This document shows positions 57,379 to 64,000 of a stretch of 64,000 nucleotides of DNA, one piece after another. Below the pieces are notes generated by a model. The model did no database searches. It was not told where the DNA came from and saw only the letters and a list, made by a program, of their open reading frames with translations. Source of the DNA: Parasphingorhabdus litoris DSM 22379 (lineage in GTDB: Bacteria > Pseudomonadota > Alphaproteobacteria > Sphingomonadales > Sphingomonadaceae); NCBI RefSeq assembly GCF_020906275.1, contig NZ_CP086727.1, positions 186,001 through 250,000 on the forward strand. The letters run 5' to 3'. The position numbers and the translations under genes were made by a program. How positions within the stretch are numbered: position 1 is the first letter of the stretch; every line of letters starts with the position of its first letter.

Positions 57379-57960
57379 ATGGGCGGCCCCAATGAAATCA
57401 GAGCAAAATTTCCTTCGATGGAAGAAGGGACCAAAGAAGACTGGGATATTATTGGCAGCCATTACATGCCTTTTGCCAGCAAAGTGGCTGACCGTGTCCT
57501 CGACCATTTGCGCCTGCTAGACGGCGACTATGGCGGATTTCCGGTCGATCGGCTGGAACATAGCCTGCAAACCGCAACCCGTGCCCATCGCGATGGCCGG
57601 CCAGATGATTATGTGGTGATGGCATTGCTCCATGATATTGGGGACACCTTGGGCACTTTCAATCACCCGGATGTCGCGGCGGCGATATTGAAGCCCTTTG
57701 TGAGCGAAAAACTGCACTGGATTACCGAGAAACACGGCATTTTTCAGGGCTATTATTTTTTCCACCATCTCGGACAGGATCGCGACATGCGCGAACAATT
57801 CCGCGGCCATGAACATTTTGAAGACTGCGCGGAATTTTGTGAAAAATATGATCAAGCAGCTTTTGACGCCAGTTATGAAAGCGCGCCGTTGGAATTTTTC
57901 GAGCCGATTGTCCGCAAGGTTATGGCCCGGCCGATTAACAGCATTTATGTGAATGAATAG
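57379..57960 (+). CDS. HD-domain protein, PhnZ/MIOX-like
   Basis: 193 residues from the ATG at 57379 with AGAGGAGAG upstream; a longer frame to 57304 is not supported. Motifs HSLQTATRAHRDGR and ALLHDIGDTLGTFNH plus WITEKHGIFQGYYFFHH fit di-iron HD oxygenases of the PhnZ group. No phosphonate genes are close, so an oxygenase or phosphohydrolase role is only a possibility. Confidence 0.82.
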   Translation: MGGPNEIRAKFPSMEEGTKEDWDIIGSHYMPFASKVADRVLDHLRLLDGDYGGFPVDRLEHSLQTATRAHRDGRPDDYVVMALLHDIGDTLGTFNHPDVAAAILKPFVSEKLHWITEKHGIFQGYYFFHHLGQDRDMREQFRGHEHFEDCAEFCEKYDQAAFDASYESAPLEFFEPIVRKVMARPINSIYVNE

Positions 57961-57966
57961 GTTTTG

Positions 57967-58041
57967 GCCGCCAATTCTTCCTGATGAAATCAATTGAGAT
58001 TTGATTGATTGGCGCTTTCATCGTCGTGGCGGCTTTTTTTT
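57967..58041 (+). terminator. Structured terminator with nested stems
   Basis: Outer arms GCCGCCA (57967-57973) and TGGCGGC (58027-58033) precede T8. A nested pair GATGAAA (57983-57989) / TTTCATC (58016-58022) lies inside, with an AT-rich inner stem. It ends the HD gene, and the length of the structure is unusual for a simple terminator. Confidence 0.75.
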
Positions 58042-58226
58042 GAAAGCAGACATTTGAAGTTGTTTTGTCTAGCGGTAGCTTTTTGCGCAGCTCCACGTGG
58101 GCTCCCAGCTGGCCGCATATGACTCAACACACGTGAACAGGTAGGATACATGGTCGCGCCAAGTCTAGAAGGCTTGCTCTGGCGCCTCGTGTTATTCTGA
58201 GACCGCCCGGCAACAGCGCGGGGGGT

Positions 58227-60044
58227 TTAGTCTTTTGGGCGGCGGGCCGGGGCGGTCCTGATAACACCCGGGCGGCTCCCGCACTGGTCTCCGCCAAGCC
58301 CGAAGCCACAGGGGTAGGAAAGCCATTCATCGCCCTTGCGCAACTCCAATGTCGCGGCACGCCCTGCGTCATATTCAAAGGGCACAACAGTCGCGCCAGT
58401 ATCGTGGCGCACAATCCCGTAGTGACCATCGCGCTGCGCCACCATCAGCCGGATATCCGACCTCGTCTCACGATCATACTGTTTTCGATGGCGTGAAATT
58501 TCGTCGATGGTGAATTCGGTGACAATGCTTTGATCGGTGTTGATGAGGCCCCATTTGCCGTCTCGCTTGGCCCATAGGCGTCCATCGAAAACCAGTTGCA
58601 GGACTTCGTACTCAAACGGGATGACGACTGTACCGCTTTCATCTACGAGACCGAAGCGTTGGCCGTTCTGCGTACCGTCCGCGCCGGGAATGGCGGCGGG
58701 CAGATAGCCTTCGCGGAACTGGAAGGCCTGCGAGAACTTGGGCTCGATCAGAACATTTCCATCCTTCTTGAGGATGCCGAACCGGCCTGAAGGATCGCTG
58801 ACTGTAAGATATCCCTTTTCGTCCGATGGTGCATAATGCGCGGACCAACCGGGCGGCGTGAGCGCCCGTCCATCATAGTCGAAATACATCTGCGCATCAT
58901 CGCGTCGACCATAGAGCAGGCCATGCTTAGAATGTGGCCAGAGTCGGTTGAACTCAGCCGGAATCAGATATTCCCAATTCTCGTCGATCAACCCCTCTTT
59001 GCCGTCTATTCCGACAATCAGGCGATTATCCCTCACTTTCATCACCCGGCTGAAGGCGCCTTCAATTGCGGGGATCATATCACGGGTCATTAGGCGGTAT
59101 TCCCCTTCGTCGTGCACGATCACCAGGTCGCGTCCATCAACAAAGTCTATGCTTTCATGCTTGCCGCCCAGAAAGCTACGACTGTTGACGTCATAGACTT
59201 GCTCGTTCCCGTCGAGATGATAGATGAGGGCTCGGTCCTCTCCCTGATCGCTGATGGTCCGATATTCGGCAGGCAGGATTACCTCGCCGTCCAAGGCGTA
59301 AAGGCCCCACTGGCTGTCGTTTTTGGTCCTGACTATGAAACCGCGCGCTGTGGCTGTGATCAGCTCGAATTCGGGGGCTATTAGGATCTTTCCAGCGTCC
59401 GAAACAACGCCGTAGCGAAACGGTTCGTTGGCGCGGCTGAATCTGTAGAAGCCGGGCGCACCGTCGATGCTGTCGAGCCGGCTGAACTGGCCTGCATGCT
59501 TTTTCCAGCTGCGCTCGATCTTGAGACTGCCCAGATCAAACCTCTTCATCGCATCCAGAACACTATGTGCAGCGGGCAGGGTAGAGGGGCTTGCCTCGAA
59601 GAGGACCGGAATCCCGTTGATCTTGCGGAGGTGCCGGGCCCGGACCTTCGTCGGATCATCGGCGGCCACGATGATCTGCGTATCGCGCTTGTCGAGAACT
59701 GTAATCGCGCCGATGTCTTCGTCTGGCGCTGAAAGCCGCTTGATATCAGGTCGGGTCGCGGCCGATATCTGGACGGGTCTTTCCACCCCGTCGATCAGAA
59801 GGGGGCATCGGAAAGGCGCAAAAGAACCGATCCAAAAGGGATCGGTGATGCTGCTTGAATGGTCTGTAACAACAGCCTCAGGGGCGACCAAGTCGCCCAG
59901 TCTTGCCTCACAGGCCGCAGAAGATGCTGCGCTCACTTCCAGATTTTTGTCTGCATCGGCTTGGGCGGCGCTTCCCACAGCGGTGATCGTGAGGGCTGCT
60001 CCCAATGCCAGCCTTTTGATTGTTGTCGTCGAAAGAGGTTGCAC
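58227..60044 (-). CDS. WG-repeat protein, exported
   Basis: 605 residues from the GTG at 60044 (AGGA 8-10 nt upstream), which gives a clean signal peptide (IKRLALGAALTITAVGSAAQ). TTG starts at 60053 and 60155 are alternatives. At least seven WG-type repeats occur in the C-terminal two thirds (GLYALDGEVILPAEY, GLIDENWEYLIPAEF, GILKKDGNVLIEPKF, GLVDESGTVVIPFEY, GIVRHDTGATVVPFEY). WG repeats form beta-structures often used for protein contacts; the function here is unknown. It is GC-richer than its neighbours. Confidence 0.82.
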   Translation of the reverse strand: MQPLSTTTIKRLALGAALTITAVGSAAQADADKNLEVSAASSAACEARLGDLVAPEAVVTDHSSSITDPFWIGSFAPFRCPLLIDGVERPVQISAATRPDIKRLSAPDEDIGAITVLDKRDTQIIVAADDPTKVRARHLRKINGIPVLFEASPSTLPAAHSVLDAMKRFDLGSLKIERSWKKHAGQFSRLDSIDGAPGFYRFSRANEPFRYGVVSDAGKILIAPEFELITATARGFIVRTKNDSQWGLYALDGEVILPAEYRTISDQGEDRALIYHLDGNEQVYDVNSRSFLGGKHESIDFVDGRDLVIVHDEGEYRLMTRDMIPAIEGAFSRVMKVRDNRLIVGIDGKEGLIDENWEYLIPAEFNRLWPHSKHGLLYGRRDDAQMYFDYDGRALTPPGWSAHYAPSDEKGYLTVSDPSGRFGILKKDGNVLIEPKFSQAFQFREGYLPAAIPGADGTQNGQRFGLVDESGTVVIPFEYEVLQLVFDGRLWAKRDGKWGLINTDQSIVTEFTIDEISRHRKQYDRETRSDIRLMVAQRDGHYGIVRHDTGATVVPFEYDAGRAATLELRKGDEWLSYPCGFGLGGDQCGSRPGVIRTAPARRPKD

Positions 60045-60151
60045 AATTGTCAATCCTGATTTGTGGGACCGCTCGCCCTTTGGCGCGGACTTTTCTGTAC
60101 GGAGCGCACATTTGCACTTATCGAGTGTGTGAATCAATGGCAGTGACCCAC

Positions 60152-60337
60152 TCAACGCATTGAACGTATATGGATCGCCTCGGGCACAATGGAGTAGTGG
60201 AGCGCGAGATTGAATGCACTGATGATTGGCACGCTATAGATGAAGAAGGCACTATCGCGCGGGACAACCACATGTTCGCCTCGGTTGATCTGTCCGGATA
60301 GATAATTTTTGATCGCTATTGGCGGCTCGGCTGACAT
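60152..60337 (-). CDS. Possible small membrane-associated protein upstream of the WG gene
   Basis: 61 residues with an AAAGG 6-7 nt before the ATG and a hydrophobic centre (SAFFIYSVPIISAFNLALHY). No family recognised. It lies in a 300-bp space that otherwise shows no gene, on the same strand as the WG-repeat gene. Low confidence: composition is plausible but length is short. Confidence 0.3.
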   Translation of the reverse strand: MSAEPPIAIKNYLSGQINRGEHVVVPRDSAFFIYSVPIISAFNLALHYSIVPEAIHIRSMR

Positions 60338-60403
60338 AGCGGCCTTTTCGCCAAAGCGGACATCTTCAGGCTTGTGCCATGATGCCAGCCGCCAGCTTGT
60401 TGG

Positions 60404-60868
60404 TTATATCGGAACGGAAAGGCCGGTTTTCGTTTTGCTCATCACAACATTAGTATGAAAGCGCCGCACATTCTGGTTCTTGAAAAAAAGCCGGTGTGTG
60501 AGCTCTTCAAATGCTTTCATATCCGGCGCTAGGCAGATGAGAATGAAGTCCGCATCGCCGGTCACATAATAGCATTGTTGAACATGCGGTTCTTTTTCGA
60601 TCTTGCGCCGGAACGCATCGAGTTGATCCAGGCTTTCCCGCTCCAACTCGACCATGACGATGAAGGTCATTTTCTGGCCCATGGCTTCCGGGTCCAATAT
60701 CGCGACTTCTCTGTCGATGACTCCGTCCGACCTTAGGCGCTTCAAGCGTCTTTGCACGGATGCCGAAGACAATCCAGTGCTGTCGACCAGGGCGTGGATC
60801 GATGTGGCAGCATCATTCTGTAAATGATCAAGGATGATGCGATCTGATTCGTCTATTTTATGTTTCAT
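60404..60868 (-). CDS. Lrp/AsnC-family regulator
   Basis: 154 residues from the ATG at 60868 (60886 is an alternative). HTH: IILDHLQNDAATSIHALVDS and SSASVQRRLKRLRSDGVI. The effector domain has CYYVTGDADFILICLAPDM. Such regulators respond to amino acids. It is divergent from the VOC gene with a ~140-bp shared control region, which suggests it controls the VOC-GNAT pair. Confidence 0.92.
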   Translation of the reverse strand: MKHKIDESDRIILDHLQNDAATSIHALVDSTGLSSASVQRRLKRLRSDGVIDREVAILDPEAMGQKMTFIVMVELERESLDQLDAFRRKIEKEPHVQQCYYVTGDADFILICLAPDMKAFEELTHRLFFKNQNVRRFHTNVVMSKTKTGLSVPI

Positions 60869-61006
60869 GATCAATTTATATCGCATATTCTCTCAGATAG
60901 AATCAAATCATTCAAAATAATTCGATTAGTGAGATTACGGCATCATTCAAAATCTTTAGAAATTGTCGGCGGGCCGATAAGTGCTCGAGCGAAAAAAGGA
61001 TTAAAA

Positions 61007-61366
61007 ATGATAGACCATCTGGAAGTTCAAACGCGTGATGTTGATTTGCTATGCGACTTCTACAAAACGGTATTGGAACCTGTCGGATATGCATTGAAGA
61101 TTGATGATGCAGTCAAGGGATTTGGCAATGACGAGCGAATGGATTTTTTCATCGTTCAAGGCGAACCATCTTCCGAGGTGCATTATGCGTTTCAATCAAG
61201 TGATCGCAAAACAGTGGACCGGGTCTATTCTCTGGCCGGCCAAAAAGGGTTCACTCTTGACCGCGAACCCAGTTTGGCGCCTCACATACACCCAAATTAC
61301 TATGCAGCTTATCTAAGAGATCCCGATGGCCGACTGGTAGAATTTGTCAGCCACAATGAGGATTAG
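61007..61366 (+). CDS. VOC-family (glyoxalase-like) protein
   Basis: 119 residues from the ATG at 61007 with AAAGGA upstream. DHLEVQTRDVDLLCDFYKTV starts the first beta-alpha-beta module, and AAYLRDPDGRLVEFVSH closes the second, with a metal-site Glu. Related proteins include glyoxalase and antibiotic-binding types. It is followed by a GNAT gene after 8 bp. Confidence 0.88.
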   Translation: MIDHLEVQTRDVDLLCDFYKTVLEPVGYALKIDDAVKGFGNDERMDFFIVQGEPSSEVHYAFQSSDRKTVDRVYSLAGQKGFTLDREPSLAPHIHPNYYAAYLRDPDGRLVEFVSHNED

Positions 61367-61374
61367 CAGCCGTG

Positions 61375-62091
61375 ATGAAAATCTTCCTTAATGATCTGGG
61401 CCAACCTGTCGGGGAATGTCTGGGCGACTGGCAAGGCGCGATCTTGCCGGATCGCCGCCGTCTGACGGGCAAATTTTGTAGTGTTGAACCGCTTTGCGTC
61501 GATACGCATAGCGAAAGCCTTTTTGCAGCGCTGTCGGAAGACACAAGTGGCCGGACATGGACATATATGCGCTATGGACCCTTCAGCAGCTTTGGCGCAT
61601 TTGTGCAGTGGATGGAGGGTTACTGCTTTTCGGCAGACCCGTTCTTCTATGCATTTGTCGAAAAAAACACGGGGCGGGCTTTGGGCATGGCCACATATTG
61701 CAGCATATCTCCGTCACATGGTTCCATCGAAGTTGGGCACGTGAACTTCGCGCCATCCATGCAGCGCACGGCAATGGCAACCGAAGCAATGTATCTTATG
61801 GCGCGTCATGCGTTCAGAGCCCTTCACTATCGGCGATATGAATGGAGGTTAGATAATTTGAATGCAGCATCGCACGAAGCTGCCAAGAGACTTGGCTTTC
61901 TCTATGAGGGGGTTTTCCGCAATGCTTCAAATTACAAGGGGAGGAACCGCGATACCGCCTGGTATTCGATTACCCATAGTGAATGGGATGATCTGGAAAC
62001 GGCTTTTGAACTTTGGCTTGATCATCTCGATCCAGTTTCTGGCAAACAACAGAAATCTCTTGGAGAGTTTATAAAAACTGCGGCGCAATAG
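61375..62091 (+). CDS. RimJ/RimL-type GNAT N-acetyltransferase
   Basis: 238 residues from the ATG at 61375 (GTG at 61372 also in frame). The acetyl-CoA region is IEVGHVNFAPSMQRTAMATE, and AHEAAKRLGFLYEGVFRNAS is close to the typical NxASxxxxxKxGF motif of this group. Likely acetylates a small molecule or protein N-terminus. Confidence 0.87.
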   Translation: MKIFLNDLGQPVGECLGDWQGAILPDRRRLTGKFCSVEPLCVDTHSESLFAALSEDTSGRTWTYMRYGPFSSFGAFVQWMEGYCFSADPFFYAFVEKNTGRALGMATYCSISPSHGSIEVGHVNFAPSMQRTAMATEAMYLMARHAFRALHYRRYEWRLDNLNAASHEAAKRLGFLYEGVFRNASNYKGRNRDTAWYSITHSEWDDLETAFELWLDHLDPVSGKQQKSLGEFIKTAAQ

Positions 62092-62173
62092 GACGAAGGA
62101 ACCGAATTGGGATCGTCTGTTTGTTTCTTGAACGGCTACACGACATTGTGCCGAAAACCGCGAAACCCTGCGC

Positions 62174-62725
62174 TCAAGCCGCAGAAGGTTCGCCAATTTC
62201 CTTCAGATGACGCACCACCATGTCACCGCGATCTGATGCGCCCTTGCTGTCGTCTCTGGCGTGGCTTTCCAGTTCTGCTTCATCAATCCAGCAGAGATCT
62301 TCCAGGCCGAGAATGCGGTCATCATGGGCGCGGATGGTGATTTGGCTGATCGGCTGACGATCTTTGGCGTCGGCCAGCACCGGATTGGATCGCACACCGG
62401 TTTCCCATTTTTCGCCCCATTGACGAATGGCGACGATGACGGCCAGCAGGTCCGCACCTTTGTCGGTCAGGCGATATTCGACTTTACGTTTGTCATGATC
62501 GCACGGGCGGCGCGACATGATGCCCGCTTCGACCAGCCGGGTCAGGCGGTTGGCCAATATATTCCGGGCAATACCAATCTCGCTAAGAAAATCCTCAAAA
62601 TGGCGCACGCCGTTAAATGATGCGCGCAAGATCATGAAGCACCAGCGCTCGCCAATTACCTCCAAAGAGATGGGCAAAGAGCAGCCTGTTCCGAGTTCCG
62701 AGAGATTTTCCGTTAGTTTATGCAT
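62174..62725 (-). CDS. HxlR-family transcriptional regulator
   Basis: 183 residues. The winged-helix core is GERWCFMILRASFNGVRHFE, DFLSEIGIARNILANRLTRL and DKRKVEYRLTDKGADLLAVI. Cys15 in GTGCSLPISLEVIG is at the position used for redox or aldehyde sensing in HxlR-type regulators. The C-terminal 60 residues are an acidic extension beyond the usual size. Divergent from the small cysteine protein. Confidence 0.9.
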   Translation of the reverse strand: MHKLTENLSELGTGCSLPISLEVIGERWCFMILRASFNGVRHFEDFLSEIGIARNILANRLTRLVEAGIMSRRPCDHDKRKVEYRLTDKGADLLAVIVAIRQWGEKWETGVRSNPVLADAKDRQPISQITIRAHDDRILGLEDLCWIDEAELESHARDDSKGASDRGDMVVRHLKEIGEPSAA

Positions 62726-62777
62726 GTACCTTACCTAGACCAGTTTCTGCTAAGTCCCAAAAAAAATATAAGTTTTT

Positions 62778-62787
62778 AGTTGCAACT
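62778..62787. promoter_or_regulatory. Dyad between hxlR and the small exported protein
   Basis: AGTTGCAACT is a perfect 10-bp palindrome in an AT-rich region, with a related TTGCAA 40 bp on (62826-62831). It is a probable HxlR operator controlling both directions. Confidence 0.45.
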
Positions 62788-62896
62788 TAAAACCTTTTTA
62801 TATAGGTACTGATTCGCAACCTAAATTGCAAGCCGATTTTTCTCCCCAGGATACCGGCGCACAACAAGGGTTCAGATGACTTGAAAGGAATAGAAA

Positions 62897-63265
62897 ATGC
62901 TTATCTCCCAAAGCCCATTGCGCCACATAGCCATGCTGTTTGTCGCGATTTTAACATCTACGCTCATTTTTACGGCAAGCGCCGCCAATGCGCGTACCAA
63001 GCCAGTGGCCTACACGGCCGAGCTGCAACAGCCCGTGGAAGCCTCCCGCCACATTATTAAGGGCACGGTCATGCACTGTGCCGGCACCGAATGCAAAGGC
63101 GCTAAAAGTGGCTCATCATTCAAGACCGTTTGTGCAAAATTGTCCCGCAAAGTCGGCCCATTAGCGTCCTTTACCTACAAAGGCGAAGCTGTGGATGCCG
63201 AGGCGCTGGCCAAGTGCAATGGCGACAAAAGCGGCGGCAAGCAACGGATAGCAAACCGCAAATAA
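62897..63265 (+). CDS. Small exported cysteine-containing protein, CC_3452-like
   Basis: 122 residues. A signal peptide ends near ASAANA. The mature protein has four Cys: VMHCAGTECKGAK, KTVCAKLSRKVGPL and LAKCNGDKSGG. The same pattern is found in a small alphaproteobacterial protein family of unknown role. It is divergent from hxlR and is followed by two hairpins. Confidence 0.8.
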   Translation: MLISQSPLRHIAMLFVAILTSTLIFTASAANARTKPVAYTAELQQPVEASRHIIKGTVMHCAGTECKGAKSGSSFKTVCAKLSRKVGPLASFTYKGEAVDAEALAKCNGDKSGGKQRIANRK

Positions 63266-63277
63266 TCACGTCTTCAC

Positions 63278-63388
63278 GACCGGCCACTCAATCCCGTTAT
63301 GGCCACGCAAATGGCCCGGCCGGTCACACTCAAGCGTTGAAGCATTGCCTTTCGCCCTCGAAGGCATTGTCTTCAACGCTATTTTTTT
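63278..63388 (+). terminator. Tandem hairpins and intrinsic terminator
   Basis: The first hairpin has GACCGGCC (63278-63285) and GGCCGGTC (63318-63325) arms. The second pairs AGCGTTGAAG (63333-63342) with CTTCAACGCT (63371-63380), with inner GCCTT/AAGGC, followed by ATTTTTTT. It ends the small exported protein gene just before rsh. Confidence 0.85.
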
Positions 63389-63424
63389 GTTGCTCCTGCG
63401 GTGAAAGCCAGACAGTTTGCAACT

Positions 63425-64000
63425 GTGTTACGGCAATATGAACTTGTAGAGCGGGTGCGCAGCTATGACCCGGAGGCGGATGAGGATCTGATCAACCGAG
63501 CCTATGTGTTCTCCGTGCAGAAACATGGCAGCCAGAAACGCGCCAGCGGCGATCCCTATTTCAGCCATCCGATTGAGGTGGCCGGATTGATGACCGACCT
63601 CAAGCTTGACCAGCAGACAATCGTCACCGCCCTGCTCCACGATACGGTCGAGGATACGCTGACCACCACCGATGAGATTGAAAAACTGTTCGGTGCCGAC
63701 ATCGCGCGGCTGGTTGATGGTGTGACCAAATTATCCAAGATTGAGGCGCAGACCGACAATGAACGCGCGGCGGAAAATTTGCGCAAATTCCTGCTCGCCA
63801 TGTCGGATGATATCCGGGTGCTGCTCGTTAAGCTGGCCGACCGGCTGCACAATATGCGCACGCTGCATTTCATCAAGAGCGAGGAAAAGCGCCGGCGTAT
63901 TGCCCATGAAACGATGGATATCTATGCGCCGCTGGCCGAGCGGATCGGCATGTATGAATATATGCGCGAGATGCAGCTGCTGGCCTTTAGTCATCTGGAA
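63425..64000 (+). CDS. rsh: RelA/SpoT homologue, N-terminal part (runs off right edge)
   Basis: 192 residues seen from a GTG at 63425 (another GTG at 63401 is in frame). The HD hydrolase domain is intact: YFSHPIEVAGLM (His48), LLHDTVEDT (His72-Asp73, Glu76-Asp77), RLVDGVTKLSKIE and VLLVKLADRLHNMRTL. The enzyme makes and degrades (p)ppGpp in the stringent response; the synthetase part lies outside the window. Confidence 0.95.
   Translation, partial: MLRQYELVERVRSYDPEADEDLINRAYVFSVQKHGSQKRASGDPYFSHPIEVAGLMTDLKLDQQTIVTALLHDTVEDTLTTTDEIEKLFGADIARLVDGVTKLSKIEAQTDNERAAENLRKFLLAMSDDIRVLLVKLADRLHNMRTLHFIKSEEKRRRIAHETMDIYAPLAERIGMYEYMREMQLLAFSHLE

Noticed and set aside
58124..58429. Minus-strand frame of 101 codons beyond the WG gene
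   Set aside because: Overlaps the 3' end of the WG gene in another frame, Arg/Pro-rich translation and no start signal.

Overview
The window looks like chromosomal DNA of an alphaproteobacterium, most likely a marine or freshwater member of the Sphingomonadales. The pointers are the order mdh, sucD, sucA, sucB, lpd; a MucR-type regulator; a SigF/NrsF pair; a CIRCE-controlled groESL; a small 'CTP synthetase-like' membrane protein; a large TonB-dependent receptor; and several families of short palindromic intergenic repeats. GC content is moderate, with clearly AT-richer patches around 1.3-2.9 kb and in a few small genes. No rRNA, tRNA or CRISPR array was recognised.

Layout. 1-2.8 kb: the 3' end of an Rhs/YD-repeat protein with a variable tip carrying 60-bp tandem repeats, followed by small AT-rich genes and the remains of a second, HExxH-bearing toxin module. 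2.9-4.4 kb: a small HTH protein and a gene-free stretch built of two repeat modules present in inverted copies. 4.4-9.9 kb: an esterase, two nucleotidyltransferases, a polysaccharide-type flippase, a HIT protein and a CDP-alcohol phosphatidyltransferase, probably a lipid or surface-glycan head-group locus. 10.2-23.7 kb: central metabolism (sdhB, thioesterase, zapE, mdh, sucD, sucA, sucB, lpd), interrupted by a minus-strand kinase-like pair, a hypothetical gene and a GIY-YIG gene bounded by inverted palindromes. 23.7-28.3 kb: amidase, PepSY protein, UPF0126 channel-like protein and SppA.

28.3-32.2 kb, all on the minus strand, is the most distinctive system: a small four-cysteine precursor peptide (DUF2282, BufA type), a DUF692 multinuclear iron oxidase (BufB), a DUF2063 partner (BufC), a DoxX membrane protein, an ECF sigma factor (SigF type) and its NrsF-type membrane anti-sigma factor. 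This is a complete bufferin-type RiPP metallophore locus joined to its likely regulator, with palindromic repeat elements sitting inside it at two points.

32.4-34.6 kb is groES-groEL with a sigma-32-like promoter and a perfect CIRCE operator. 34.7-42.7 kb holds a DUF885 peptidase-like protein, L-serine dehydratase, a metallo-beta-lactamase-fold hydrolase, an MDR oxidoreductase, an NTF2-like protein, an MFS transporter and a DJ-1/PfpI protein. 42.8-46.1 kb is a MacAB-type efflux operon. 46.2-51.5 kb has a flavin monooxygenase, a TonB-dependent receptor and a MucR regulator. 51.7-57.3 kb has a 3-oxoacid CoA-transferase pair, a phytase-like esterase, rpmB, a TadA-type deaminase and a LytS/LytTR two-component system. 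57.3-64 kb has an HD-domain protein, a WG-repeat protein, an AsnC/VOC divergent pair, a GNAT acetyltransferase, an HxlR regulator opposite a small cysteine-containing exported protein, and the start of the rsh (RelA/SpoT) gene, which runs off the right edge.

All family assignments come from reading motifs in the translated sequence. No database search was run.
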